Positions 22,901-35,539 of a DNA stretch of 64,000 bases are shown here, one piece after another. The notes beneath the pieces were generated by a model. The model had not been told where the DNA came from. It saw nothing but the letters and a program-made list of their open reading frames with translations, and did no database searches. The stretch covers positions 39,636,968-39,700,967 of the forward strand of contig NC_044991.1 of assembly GCF_008728515.1 (NCBI RefSeq), given 5' to 3'. Position 1 is the stretch's first letter; the number at the start of each line of letters is the position of its first letter. A program made the position numbers and the translations under genes. This DNA comes from Papio anubis (lineage: Eukaryota; Chordata; Mammalia; Primates; Cercopithecidae).

Positions 22901-25083
22901 CTCTTGCTTAATCTATTAACTTCACTTAGCAGGTAACTTTTGGGCACTGACTATATCTATTCTAGGTGCCAACGACACAACAGAAAACCAAGCAGAGCCC
23001 TCCCTTCCTGAGGCTGACTGTCCACTGGAAAAATAATTGGCAATCCCCACTCACATGAAGCCAGGCCTGCTCTAAGCACTTGATGTGGATTAGGGGTAAA
23101 GCAGAGGAACCTGGGGGTGCTTCAAGCCCCCACCATTCTGCCCGGAGCACACAACAAGGCAAGCTGTTGCCCTCTGCAGCTGCATACTTGTCTTCATGGG
23201 TAGAAAGCACACAGGGACCTCAGGGCCATCTCCATTTGCCAAATTAAAGAGAAACTGGTCCTAACCTTGGTCCAGCTCCTCGGTGGTTTAGCAACAAGCT
23301 GCTGCTGGACTCAGTTTGTCCATCCTTTTCTGTCCTGATGGCTGAAGAAGTCAGAGGATCAAATACAATTACTGGCAACAGTTTAACTCAACCAGTAACA
23401 AGGCTGGCTAAGAGCAGAGTGGGGAAGCCTCAGAAGTGACACGAGCCTAGTGTTGGCTCTCTGATGTCCCTGGCACTTGGCCTTAGGAAAGGGCCCTGTG
23501 TGCCTGCAAGTGGCAGTGGGAGAAGCAGATCAGGGCAAGGGAGTGGAGTCTGACCGACCCGGGCCCACCTGCTGACCCAAGGCAGCCCAGGGCAGGGGAA
23601 GCCCTGCAAATGGGACATGGACACTCAGGACCAAGCCCTCAGGTGATGGCCTAAGAATGCAGTCAGCATCCGTACATCCTAGAGGCGCCACTGGATGGCC
23701 AAAGTATGGGGGGAGGGGGTCTCCAGGGCAGGCAAGCCCCAACTTTGGGGAGGGCCAATGAAAGCCATGCTGGGAGTGGGAGTCAGGTCCTAGTTGGGGG
23801 TGAGAAGGCAGGGGCACTCCAGGGACTGGCATCACCCGGGTGTTTACTTCTCACTCCCAGGCATACTGTGGCAGATGGCACATGGCAGGGCAGCGTGTCT
23901 GAGCAGAAAACAACACACAGAGATGACTGAAGACAAAGATGTCAGGGCCACACAGGCAAAGGCAGAAGAACAGAGGCCCAGGTGAGAGTGGGGCAACAGG
24001 AGGGAAGGGCCGAGTGAAGGGCACCCTGGGCAGAACTGAAGCATTCTTGTCAGGAGTGGCAGGGGAGTCGAGGCAACACCGGTGAAAATCATCATCAAAG
24101 ACTTGGGACAGGACAGGCACGGCAAGGCAGAGGGCAGGCTGGAGCAGAGGCATGTGGCAGGAGCCCGAGCCCCCCATTAACTGAGATGGACACAGTGATG
24201 TGGCTCGTGTGCTGTGGCACATGCAGGCCACAGATGAATGACTGAAGAAATGAATGGACAGGACAGGTTTTGTTTGCAAGATCAGGCCAGGTGATAGCCT
24301 CAGAGGGTACAGAGGCTCAAGCTTTTATGCCAGTTGAGTGGGAAAACTGAACAGCTCTTCACCAGCACTCAGCGGGCATGGGTGTTGGCAATGGCAGGTG
24401 ACGGGCCTGCCTTTGGGGTTGGGGTATCTGTCTCTTAAGCAGGCAGCAGGCCACTGGGAAGAGAAAAACAGAGGCTCTTGGGTGGCCAGTCAAGGTCTGT
24501 TTTTCTGTATATGATATGCCCAGGGCAAGGAGAGGAGGTGACTGTGAGGTGCACATGCCCTGAGAAGTGCAAAGCATCAGATCAACAGGGAATCGCGATC
24601 TGCCTCTGTTCCTTCACACACATAGCATCACTCCTGAAGCACCTTTAAAGACAGATCCCTTCACACTGTGGGATGATCCAGGGTGATGATGACACAGAAC
24701 ATGAAATGAATAAGGAAGGGCTCCCATGGACACTAATGAGCCAGAGGGCGCACCTTGGTGAATAAACTGGAGAGCTGAGCACTTTGTGTCCAGTTGAACT
24801 CTAGGCCGCCTGAAGATTCCACTCACTCCAGGGGAAAATCAGACAAGGTGTGCTGCCTGCAACCAGCAGCACTCACTTAGGCTTGAAGGATTAAAACCCA
24901 GCCCACAGGAACATGGTGTCTGCTGTTGCCATCACCCCCATATTTCTCTCAGGAACACCCAAGTCCACCAGGCCATTAAGCACTAGATTAAGCTATGAAG
25001 GGGTTCTAGGAAACCAATTTATGGGCATGTCCTTTCAGAACACAGGTGCCCAGGAATCCCTGATAGGAAGGATTACTCTAGAG

Positions 25084-25281
25084 CATGGATGTCCAACCTT
25101 TTCGCTTCCCTGGGCCACATTGGAAGAATTGTCTTGGGTCACACATAAAATACACTCACATTAATGATAGTTGATGAACTGCTAAAAAAAAAAAAAAAAA
25201 GAGTCTGTGCATAATTTTCATGATATCTGCCACCACAGAGAAGCAAAAATGTTCTTACATTCAAAGGGTTGGACACCGCTG
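25084..25281. mobile_element. MER30-like hAT-Charlie MITE with intact target duplication
   Basis: Ends 'catggatgtccaacc' and 'ggttggacaccgctg' are inverted repeats. The interior has 'cttccctgggccacattgga', 'cacacataaaatacactcac' and an A-rich centre. Perfect 8-bp target duplications CTCTAGAG flank it at 25076-25083 and 25282-25289, matching the TCTAGA-centred preference of this superfamily. Length is 198 bp. Confidence 0.85.
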
Positions 25282-25289
25282 CTCTAGAG

Positions 25290-28200
25290 TGAGATGGTGA
25301 TGGTGTTCTAAACTTACTTTCAACATGACTTTGGGGAATGATGGTGAAAAATTACAGCTTCTCATAGACATCCTAGTTTATTTCTGTGATAAGTCCCACA
25401 AAACGCAACTCAACTCAAGACTCATTCTTTGTCTTGAGTCTACAATTTACAAAAAGAGCACCTCCATCCTCAAAGGGCCCAAGCACACAACTTGGAATCT
25501 TAAGCTCTTTAAAAAGTCCATTTTCACACTCAGGAAATAAATGACCCCTTAGATTGTGACAATCAATGTGTCCCCTTTGGCATTCTGAGAAATCAAGAAC
25601 AGATATTATAATTTGCAGATTACTTCTGAACACAATAGAGGTGAGGTCAGTTAAATGATAGCCCGCCTCATGCCACCCCCAGGCAGCTGTCAGGTTGGGA
25701 GGAACGCCAGGTCTCGGGACTCCTGGACAAGCCTTCAGTCGACCGGGTTCCTTGTAGCACAAACACCTGCACACAGTCTTCTGGTAATTGCCACAGGTCC
25801 AGGACAGCACACCCTGTTTCCATTCTTGCTGGACAATGCCAGGTATGGCCCTATCTTTGAGTTACTTTAATGCTGGTTATTTCCTGCCAGACTACTCTGT
25901 CCTGCATATGAGCAAAATCTAATTAAGAGAGTGAAGCAAATAACAAAAGAAGAACTCAAACCTCATGAAGTCAGTTACTATGATTTTTACAGATCATAGT
26001 GTAGATGGAAAAGTTCTGTTCCAACCAAACTCTTACAAAGATTCCAAAAAAGTCTTATGGTACAAGTCATAAAGATCAAATATCTCCTCTGCAATTACTT
26101 TTTAAAATGCCACAAGGTAGATTACTCAGCATGCTTGCCCACTCCTGTGGCCCGGCTGATGTCAGGAGGAACGGCTGGAACCAGAGGATGCTGTGCAGAG
26201 AGGATGTACCTAGCCAGACTCCGCAGAAGTCAAGACATGAATTAAAGGCAAAAGGTAAACGCCCCCATCCATTAGCCCATTAACTCATTTCAATAGCTTT
26301 AGAAATTTATCTCCACAATGCTCACTGTCCTAAGTGTCCATCAACTACCACCAGTAACAAATGCTCTGATTTTTGTCAAGTCACTTATACCATGCTGTGT
26401 GATCATTCTGTCACCCTGGAGATAAACACAACCAGCTGTCATTTGGTATTTGCTTAGTTGAATAATGAAGAATTTCAAGACAATGTAAGAGTAAAGCATG
26501 CTGTGGAACACAGAAAAATTAAATTAACAATGTGCCCCCTTGGGTTTAGGCTGTTTCTCTGAACTTCATCATGCCTCAGTGTGCTCTGCTAGGTTATAGA
26601 AACTTCTGGAAGGCAACTTTCCACCACTACTGTCCAGATGCAATAAAGCCCAAAAAGGGGCACAGCAGCCTGAGACGCCCACTGCCCTTTGTAGCAAGAT
26701 GAGACACCTTTGGGAATGGATTATCATGAGAATGATGGAGACTTGCACTCAAACTCAGGGAGAGGACATCGCCATTGGCCAGCACGATGGCCGTGTGTCA
26801 ACTTTGTATAGATTCATTTCTCCCCTCAGAATTGGGAATCTCTTGAACTGAAATCCCACAAGTCTGTGACCTTTGGCTCCTCCATTTCTTTCTGCTACTT
26901 ACAGGCCTGGTAGCAGAGGGTGGGATGGGGAAAGAAGGAGAAGGCAACCTGCAGTGAGCAAATGACATTTACTGGTAAAAATTTGAGGATAGGAATCTGA
27001 ATCTAATGTGGCATTTTACAAGATCGGTAGAGACCTACATCCATACATTATCTCTAGCTAATACAGACATATTTAAAACGCAATTGGAATTTATATGTGA
27101 ATAATTTGTTTTCTCAAACTGCAGCTTGATATAATTTCATATTATGTGATAATTCTGAAAGCTTTTTTTAAAAAAAAAGTCCTTGTGTAATGGAAAACCC
27201 AACAGAATATTAAGAGAGGATGTTTCCATAACACACAGTGTAGAGTGCCATTATGTCAGTGGTGGCATTGCATTATTTTTAAATCGACTGGTTGCTTAAT
27301 AAAAACATTATGAAGCAAAGTGCACACATGGTACCTAATTTTCATACATTATTAACTCTACTTGAGGTTTTTGTAGAATTTTTTTTAATCAAGCAAGCAG
27401 GCATCTGTCCCCATCTGAAATTGTGCAAGCTAATTTTATTTTCTAATTCCCCATTGTTTAAAAGAACCCTTTTAAGTATGCAAAAATGAGAAAAGGGACA
27501 GTCCAGTTGCCTTTCTATTATTCTTATTATTCTGACTTAGCTAAGTATCTTTGGTCTATTCCTTCCCTGCAGGGGACATGGTGCAACAGCTCCAGCCTTC
27601 AGGACCTAGTGGCTGCTTGTTTCAGGCCACAGTGGGATGGGAGAGGCTAGAGGTCAACCCAAGAGTGTTTCCCTATCAGTGTAGCTGCCCTCAAATCCTC
27701 TTTGTTAGCTCCCCGCCGCAGACACTGCCAGAGCCCACTGTGTCCCCCAGCCCAGAGGTCACCTGCAGCCTCCATGGACAACTGACCTGCAAGTCCATGG
27801 CCTCCTACCTGAGCACCTGCCCCTTTCTGCTTAAGGATACCATGTGGCCACAGGCGGGCACAAGGCCTGAGTATAGGGCAGGCCACAAGTGTCTGGAAGT
27901 TAAGGACTCTAAAAGTGGTCCTCAGTCACTGAGAAATGAGACATAGGGTATTAAGAACCCCACCCTCCTCCCGCCCACTGAGTCTACTGAGATGTGTCCC
28001 ACACAGTCCTCCTGAGGACACCTGGGATGGTTAACATGCTTAGGCTTTCCTCCCCCGGCCTCCCTTCCTAGTCCTCTCTTCCTTCATGGGAGGACCTCCT
28101 AGAACAAACCACCTGTACACCTAAATCCTTTTACTTGGAGACCTAAACCACAAGCACTTTAAATGCTTTGGAAAAAAAACCACATGTTAACATGAGAATT

Positions 28201-29789
28201 CGTTATGTGTAACTTGCTATCTAGCCCTCTCTTAACCAGATGCCTACATTGGTTTACGTGTCTGCACACTGGAAGGCCGTGGCGGATGTTCAGGATTACT
28301 CCCCACCCTGCAAGGCACTGAAAGAGGCTGGAATGGGAAGGAATGATCAAGCAAATTTGGGTATAATCTTGTCACATTTTTATTATATATGCTAATTCTT
28401 TGAAAACCAGTACTCCATATGTATGACAAACGATATATTCTAGTAGCCAGGGTTTTGTATTATGTTGCTGTCCATTCCTTAACCCTACTGGGGAACAAGG
28501 TGTCGACTGCACCTCTAACACTCCCAGTGCTGAAATCGCCTTTGCTTCACCACACCTATGTCCTGGGTTTTTCCTTCAATAGGGCTAATGGTAAAATGTC
28601 AAAGAGAGGACAGAAGTAACCATTTCCCTTTCCACTGAAGGAGATGCACTGACCATGCCCCCATGTACTCCTGGCCTGTGTACCTTTACCATTTTGTAGG
28701 CCATAAACTATTAGAAGGCAAAAGTAACCAGCACCTACTGATTCTACATCCACTTTAGACTTTAGTCAACATCTAGTATCCTGTTGGCACATGTCTGGTT
28801 AATAATCATGAACTGTAACAGAGTTTAAGGAGGCACTTAAGCAATTTCAGTGTTGGTATTTAAATGCATAATTGGTAACAGAAAACTGTTCATGAGCATT
28901 TTAAACTAACAGTGTTCTTTAAATGATTCAAAATGTTTCTTCAATTTACTAGAGTCTTAAGAAAAAGAGAACCCTTTTTTCCTCTCCCACTTGGTCTATA
29001 CCTTGTATAAATGCCAAGCAAGCAGATTTGGAACAGTGAAGAATTATTATACAAAATAACAATAAAACAAGAGAGGAAGACTTGGAACCCAGAAGAGCAG
29101 TAGACATGACCTGGGAGAGAGGTGGAGACCAAATTTGGGCAAGACGTGAGCTCAGCAGCCAGGACGGCAAGTGGCCCACACGGGAGCTAGTAAGGCTTCC
29201 AGAGAGTGGGTTCCACAGAGGGGCACTGGAGCGAAGGCCTGGGAAACAGAGGCCTGGGAGCAGGAGGAGTAAATAAAGTACTTTCTACAAGGCTTCAAGG
29301 AGAAAAGAAAGAGAAGAACACACTCCCAGAAAAGCAAAAAGCTGAACAACAGCAACAAAGATGATAGGATACAACGCAGCTTTGTGGTGCCTAACAGAGA
29401 GTTCAGACAATAAATATTGCTTATTGAATCAATTAAAAATAATGACATAACAATGATAGAAGAGGGAAAGTAGTAGGGAGTGAAGAGTGTTGAGTCTTCA
29501 TCTATCTAGTCTACATAGTAGCATGAAAAAATAATTTCAAATTTTAATCAAGAAATAGCAAAAGTTCATTATTTAGGAATAGAGAAAAAATACAAAAAGA
29601 AATTGCTTAAAATATGTTCAAACCGGTTGCTTGTGGATAAGAGGACAAGGATTGAGGGCGGAGAACAGGCAGAGAGTGTTATTTTTCATTATACGCCTTC
29701 AGGTATTATGTGATGTTGAATTATGTTCATAATACTTTAATAAACAAATTGATTGGAGAAAGAACGCACACACAGTGGATGTGGTTAAC
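25290..29789. other. Mainly unique DNA
   Basis: No named repeat was recognised. A strong acceptor-like sequence 'ttccttccctgcag' ends at 27572, inside a 131-codon plus-strand frame that closes at 27946, but I find no matching donor. A possible short minus-strand exon near 26890-26940 (donor 'gtaagtagc') is not distinctive. Stretches around 27000-27480 are AT-rich. Confidence 0.4.
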
Positions 29790-30425
29790 AACAGATCAAG
29801 TTCTACAGAAAATAAAACTAATGATTCAGAAAAATCAGTGCATGTCATTTTTCTGATACCCAGAGGAAAAGATAAGCAGAAAGCAGAAACTGGGAAATTC
29901 AACACAGGAAATCCAGTCATCTGTAGGATAGGACCTGTAAAAGGAGGAAGCAGAGCAGATACAGAAAAGCCAATAAGAAAAGACATTACAGAAGGGCAAC
30001 AATCCTTCATCTCATGGGCTAATGAAACGCTCAGCATATAAGGAAGGACCGACTCTTAGGGAAATTTAAGAAAGGAGATCCATACCAAGGGCACTCACCT
30101 TCCCTTCAACACTACTAAATGCCAGTGGACAGCCAGGACGGTAAACACTGACAAACTACGTGTTGGGTGAATAAAAGACTGCATGACAACAGAGGAATGG
30201 ACGTAGAGAAGGAAGGAACTCAGTCAACCAAACACCAGGACAGGACAATGTCAACAGAGTCTGAGAGTAAAAGATGGTGACCCAAATATTCTATGTCAAC
30301 CAAGACATTCCAAAACATGCAAATATTCAGAAAATATAACATCATTCCCATCCTTAAAAAATAAATGAATAAATGACTCATAAAAGAGTTCCAGCCTCTT
30401 GAGAATAATAAAGGAAATTATGTTA
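29790..30425 (+). repeat. HAL1/L1M ORF1-related remnant (tentative)
   Basis: Phrases such as 'gatggtgacccaaatattct' and 'catgcaaatattcagaaaat' resemble the C-terminal part of ancient L1/HAL1 ORF1, where residues around a 'tyr-pro-ala-lys-leu' block occur. The match is loose and boundaries are uncertain. An 88-codon plus-strand frame at 29775-30041 probably derives from it. Confidence 0.4.
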
Positions 30426-30549
30426 AGTAATGTAACCGGTAAAATAAGTTATACAAATGCCAAAACTAATTCTTGAATGAGAAAATATAAAATGCAAACA
30501 AGAAGGTAATCAAGCTTATCTGGATCTAAAATCCAGATTCACAACCAAT

Positions 30550-31022
30550 TTAAAAATTGTGAATAAATGCAAATGCCTAATGAGCTTGTGCAAAAGAAGG
30601 GTTCAACTTTATTAGCAATTAAGTTGATACAAATACAAACAATGAGATATAATTTATGATTCATGAAATGGATAAGGATTAAACAATTACAATACTCAGC
30701 CTTTGCAAGGGTTTGAGGAAAGGAACATTTTATATTGGTGATAAGGAGTATAAATTTGGGCCTTGGGAACGCAATTTGGCAATGCATAGTTTAAAGCACT
30801 AAGTATATGCTTGTTATGACCCAGCACTCACACCCCTTAGGATTTATCTTGTGGAAAATAACTGGCTATTAAGCACAAAGATACATGCAAAAGGATGTTC
30901 ACTGCACTGGTTTTTACAATAGCAAAAACTGTGAAACAACTTAAATGCCAATAAAAAGAGAGTTCTTTAAAGTATGACATATTCTGTACAGACTGATTTA
31001 CCATTTGAGGTGTTGATATGGA
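30550..31022 (+). repeat. Ancient L1M ORF2 3'-end fragment
   Basis: 'gcaatttggcaatgcatagt', 'tatgacccagcactcacacc', 'atgttcactgcactggtttt' and 'acaatagcaaaaactgtgaa' reproduce the conserved end of L1 ORF2 DNA in plus orientation, at high divergence. Confidence 0.75.
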
Positions 31023-31904
31023 AAATAAATGGCTGCAGTAATCAAAAACCACAATTCCCATCTCTTCATCATTAAAAAGCGTATATTTTCGGGAAGAGTG
31101 CAACAGTCAGCTCCGAGGGACTGTTTGGCAGTGGAGCAGGTAGAAACTGGAGAGCACACACAGGCCACACCTAGAAGAAAAGACACAGGCAAAAGGACAG
31201 CACTGGAGGAAGGGCTCAAATACGAAGTCCAGGCCACCTGCCTAGGGACACAGACATGCGCTAGAAGCTACTCAGAGAGAGAAGGAAGAAGGGGGTTGAT
31301 GAACGTAGGGGCAGGACAGCGGTCATCCCCGGGCAGGGGCGGGCTATGCAGGGAGGCAGCAGGAAGGCCCTGGGTATGGAAGTCGCTCTGCTTCTTAGGC
31401 TGGGAGGGAGCACCTAGGCTGTTTGTGTTGTCGTTATGCTTTTGACTCATGTGTATTACAGATACTCCTTTTCAGCTATCAAATATTACATAATAAATTT
31501 TTTACAGCACAGAAGTGATGACACTTCATTTTTAGTCACGGCTTTGCCCAAAGTGTTCTAATGTATGACTTGCTTTCCCACAGAATATCTGAAGAGGAAA
31601 AAAACCACTATTGATCACAAATGTACAATTCTCCAGTATGCAGCTTGTCAGAGAAAATGAAGTGCTCTTCAAAGGTATTATTATGACACTTCTGCAAATT
31701 TAATTGAAATCTCAGCTCTGAATACCCCGGGGCCATGGGTGAACCTGTTCAGTTTCAGGATCTCAACAGTAGCTCACAAAGAACCAGAAATCGAACGTGT
31801 TATCATTGCCATTGACTTCTGAAAAGAAATGTTAGCAAACCACGACAAAACTCTTGTGAACTCTATTTCTGTAGAAGAAAATGCATCTATAAAAGCCTTA
31901 GCCA
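31023..31904. other. Unique DNA, nothing recognised
   Basis: One 138-codon plus-strand frame (31029-31445) exists but has no splice signals or recognisable content. The rest is AT-rich. Confidence 0.4.
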
Positions 31905-32165
31905 TGAGGCGGAAGGATCACTTGAGCACAGGAGTTCAAGACCAGCCTGGGCAACATGGCAAAACCCCGTCTCTACAAAAAATACAAAAATTCACCAGAC
32001 GTGGTGGCACATGCCTGTAGTCTCAGCTACTTGAGGGGCTGAGGCAGGAGGATGGTTTGAGCCCAGGAGGTCAAGGCTGCAGTGAGCGGTGACTGCACCA
32101 CTGCACTCTAGCCTGGGCAACAGAGTGAGACCCTGTCTTAATCAATCAAGCAAGCAAGCAAGCAT
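31905..32165 (+). mobile_element. Alu SINE (AluJ-like), 5'-truncated, AAGC-rich tail
   Basis: Starts near 'gaggcggaaggatcacttga', about 40 bases into the consensus, continues 'agaccagcctgggcaacatg' and ends 'gagaccctgtctta'. The tail has evolved into (AATC)n/(AAGC)n tetranucleotides up to 32165. Confidence 0.9.
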
Positions 32166-32599
32166 TGGCCATAGGTTTGGTACAAATAAAACCCAGCTCC
32201 CAGGTATCTTTGTCATTAGCCTCAATTCAGTTTCAGGATGCTGTCAGAAACTGTCACTCCTGGGAGGAAGTTTGCTAACAATGAAATTGGAGAATGTATG
32301 CAATGCTCAGAGCCATCTTACTATTTTTATTCTCCTGCCTCAAAATATACCTATCACCAGACAGAACCGGGGGACCCATGCAGGGGCTTTTCCTGCCACA
32401 AGAGCACTGCTTTGTGCTCTGAGAAAGCCCTGCTGCTAGCCTCAACAGCTGCTCTTGTGAGTTTCCTATGCAAATGAGGCCTCAAAAAGATCTGACAACC
32501 TTAGGGCCACATCCCTTTGGTTATTCCACTTCCCCTACTTACAGATTCCTACATCCAGACACCGAAATAGGACTGAGGAGCAACGACCTATTTGGAAGT

Positions 32600-32755
32600 G
32601 AGGCTGGTCCTGGGAGCAACAGCGGCAGATCTCCAGGGAGCTGTCAGAATGCAGACTACCAGGCTCCACCCAGACCTGCAGAACCACAATCTGCATTCTG
32701 AGAGATCCCCATGGGACTCCTGTGCACCTTGAACTTTAGGAAGCGCTGGGCTAGA
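32600..32755 (+). mobile_element. MER5A hAT-Charlie MITE
   Basis: 'ggtcctgggagcaacagcgg', 'agaatgcagactaccaggct', 'cacccagacctgcagaacca', 'aatctgcattctgagagatc' and 'tttaggaagcgctgg' follow MER5A from near its left end to its right terminal repeat. Confidence 0.7.
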
Positions 32756-33264
32756 GGGCTTATTTTAAACTGAGGTTTCATAGGGAGCACGGTTTTCAAT
32801 CAGAGTTCAAGTGGCTTTGAAGATGGGCTGACTCCCATCCCCCAGTCAGACTTTGCTGCGCCACTGACCAGAAGCCAAATTCAGGATGATGGCCTCGCCC
32901 TATTCCCTACACTCCAGGGGACCTTTTAGCTAGCCCATTCCCCAGGCAGGGCCCTCTTGCCGGCTGAGGGGTCACCAGCACCCAGCAAGTAGACAAGGCG
33001 AGCCAAGGAGGCAGGAATGCCAGGAGGGGCTGACAGGCTCCAAGTCCATGAAGGGGCTGAATACAAATCCCTCCAGGGTCCTACCCATGTCCCTCCCATC
33101 CCCTATCCCACACACTCACAATGTTCCTATCACTGCTGCCTTTTCCTCTGGCCCCTTCTCACCTAAGCTTCCTGGAACCCCCTTTCCACAGTGAACAAAC
33201 CATCTTCTCCATCAGCCTCCCCTCTGCTTCACCCTAGGCCGCCTCTCCCACAAACACCCATTCA
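32756..33264. other. Unique DNA, nothing recognised
   Basis: GC-moderate sequence with several C-rich runs. No splice-supported frame or named repeat. Confidence 0.4.
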
Positions 33265-33625
33265 CCGCCGGGTGGGTGAATGAAGTGTGCTATATCCACA
33301 TGATGGCAGATTACATGGAAATAAGGACTGAAGTGCTCACACGTGCCACGGCACAGACAAACGCCGAAGATGCTCCGCTCTGTGAAAGAAGCCATGCACA
33401 AAGGTCACACACTGTGTGTCCTCCTTTACATGGAATGCCCCCAATAGGGAAATCTACAGCTCAGGGCTGCAGAGGATAGGGGGAAGGAGAGGGTGACAGC
33501 TAAAAACAGGGGTCTTTTCATGGTGATGGTTGCTCAACTCTGCGAATGAACTACAGGTCATGAATTGTGCACTTCACATGTATGGACTGTGTGGCATGTG
33601 AATATCTCACTAAAACTCATGACAG
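33265..33625 (+). repeat. Ancient L1M 3' end
   Basis: 'gtgtgctatatccacatgat', 'ctctgtgaaagaagccatgc', 'acatggaatgcccccaatag', 'gtgatggttgctcaactctg' and 'aattgtgcacttcacatgta' follow the terminal ORF2 and 3' UTR of old L1 elements in plus orientation. Confidence 0.7.
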
Positions 33626-35307
33626 AATAACTGTCTCTCCCCACCCAGATCCCTTCCAGGGCTGCCCTCCCCTTCAGGAAAGTCTTCCCAGACCTAGCCT
33701 CAAACGGCCCGCCAGTCTCGTCGCCCACTTCCTCTCACCTTGCATTTTACCCTCCAGGAATTCCAAACCCTCCCCAGCCCCACCACATCATCCTGTTTCC
33801 TGCCCAGGCCTACGTTCATGCCTGGGGCTTCTGAGCCACCTCACACTGGTCTTCTCTCAGGGCTGGGCTGAGGCTGCCCTCCAGGTTCCCACTACATAAC
33901 ACCTCATCCCTGGAAGCCGTGGGGGAATCCACATTCTGTCATGCAGCTCCAGAGCTCAGGCAGGCCCCTCTGCTGCCACCCATGGGGCCTGCCCAGGCCT
34001 CCAGGCATGCAGCCAAGTCCCAGGTCCTACAGCTGCTACCTCACCACAGCACCTGCCAAGAACTGCTCTGTCACTCTGCTCATTCCCCGTGGCCATGGGT
34101 CCCAGCACCCAAGAGTCCACCTGTCCTCACAGGCTCTCGGCCAGCCAAGGCCAACAGGTGCCTGGAATGCAAAGATGGTAACTCTTCAACTGTCTCCAGC
34201 ATTCCACTTCCCTTCTCTGGGAAAGATAAAAGTCACACACAAAATAAAAAAATTTAACAAATACAAATTTCACAGAGGTGTGAGATTTGTGGGAGGCACC
34301 ATGGTGGGAGGCACCAGTCTGCCTACCTGCCCACTCCGCCCCACCTTCTTCTTTGCTCATGGAACTCCTCTTTAGTGGATCATTCTCCACCCAGCCAGGT
34401 CCTTCCTACGGGCGCCAGTCTAAACCATCACAGAGCTCATGGGGCTTTCCTCTTGCCGGTGTTGGCTGAGACAAAGTACGTGATGGAATTCTGGCCAATG
34501 AACGTGAGAGGAAGTTTGCCAGGGGCTTCCAGGAAAGTCTTAAAAGGGGGCAAGAGATAGGAACGTTCCCTTTTCTGCCTTTGAACATTGTTGTGTGTCT
34601 CCACGCAATGCCTGGAAATGTGGTGGTGACTCTAGGACCATAAGGAAAGCCAACACACTTAGAAAAGTAAATGGAAAACCGAAGGAGTCTGAACCCTTGA
34701 GGACACTACTGAGCCACTCAGTTGACAGAGCCTGACCTTTTGCACTTGGTTATGTGATCTAATACATGCCCTTATCATTTAGGCCAGTTTATCTTTTGAT
34801 ACCTGTAGCAAAAATATCTGAACTCATAGAATCATTAAGTGTACGAAGCAATAGGTTAAAATCCTTTTCCTCTACAATGGAGCTGCAGCACACATGAATT
34901 TGAGGTATGTAAATTCACCTGTAACAATCTCTTGTGCAACTAAATAATTCTCAGATTATTAAACACTGCACCAACAGAATTATATATACAAAACCAAGTG
35001 TACTGTAATGTGGATATCAGAGCTGGCTGCAGAAAATAATCTGCTTGGAATACGATCATTTGTTCCTGTGATCGGGCTAGCCATGGGCTCTATTCCACAA
35101 ATTAAAATTTTAGAAACACAGAATTCCTTGGAACATTCCTGCTTTTGTAAATGCCTTGGACAGACAGTATAGGTAAGACTGGCTAAGGTTCCTGAAATAT
35201 ACTTATTACTATCATTAGCCTCTATCTCACTGGTATGGAGCCAAGTAGCAGGGACAATAATAGCCAAGATGAGCACAATGGCACCAAAGCATCTAATATA
35301 GGGGCTC
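33626..35307. other. Unique or unassigned ancient-repeat DNA
   Basis: 33626-34200 is C-rich with overlapping frames of no clear content. About 34470-34800 (for example 'gaaagccaacacacttagaa' and 'atttaggccagttta') resembles the tail of an ancient interspersed repeat, but I cannot assign a family. The remainder is unique. Confidence 0.35.
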
Positions 35308-35539
35308 TAGACTGGAGGCGACTTAGCACTCCTCCCATCTCCTGCCTTCCCCTGCCCCTCTAGACACTGGCAGTCTCTGGAGATATTTTTGGTTGCCACA
35401 GCTGTTGGCGGACACTACTGGTACCCAGTGGGCAGAGGCCAGAGACGCTGCTGAGCATCCAACAATGCACAAGACAGCCCCTTACAATAAAGAATGATCT
35501 GCCCCAGAATGGCAAGAGTTGTGAGGCTGAGACACTCTG
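35308..35539 (-). mobile_element. MER20 hAT-Charlie MITE, antisense
   Basis: 'gtctctggagatatttttgg', 'cagtgggcagaggccagaga', 'caacaatgcacaagacagcc' and the end 'tgaggctgagacactctg' are the reverse complement of MER20. A sense copy is present at 54585-54799. About 20 extra bases occur near the left part. Confidence 0.85.

Larger units (their letters stand above)
20816..25075. other. Mainly unique DNA
   Basis: Contains a poly-A tract near 20833, a 38-base tandem duplication (22051-22121), a short 18-base-period duplication (22683-22716) and a MIR relic (22775-22900). The part from 23400 to 24600 is GC-rich with overlapping non-specific frames. I see no splice-supported exon. Confidence 0.45.

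Noticed and set aside
32480..32660. Apparent minus-strand exon with donor 'gtaagtagg' and a 98-base open stretch
   Set aside because: Its acceptor side lies inside a MER5A element, so the open frame is most likely chance.
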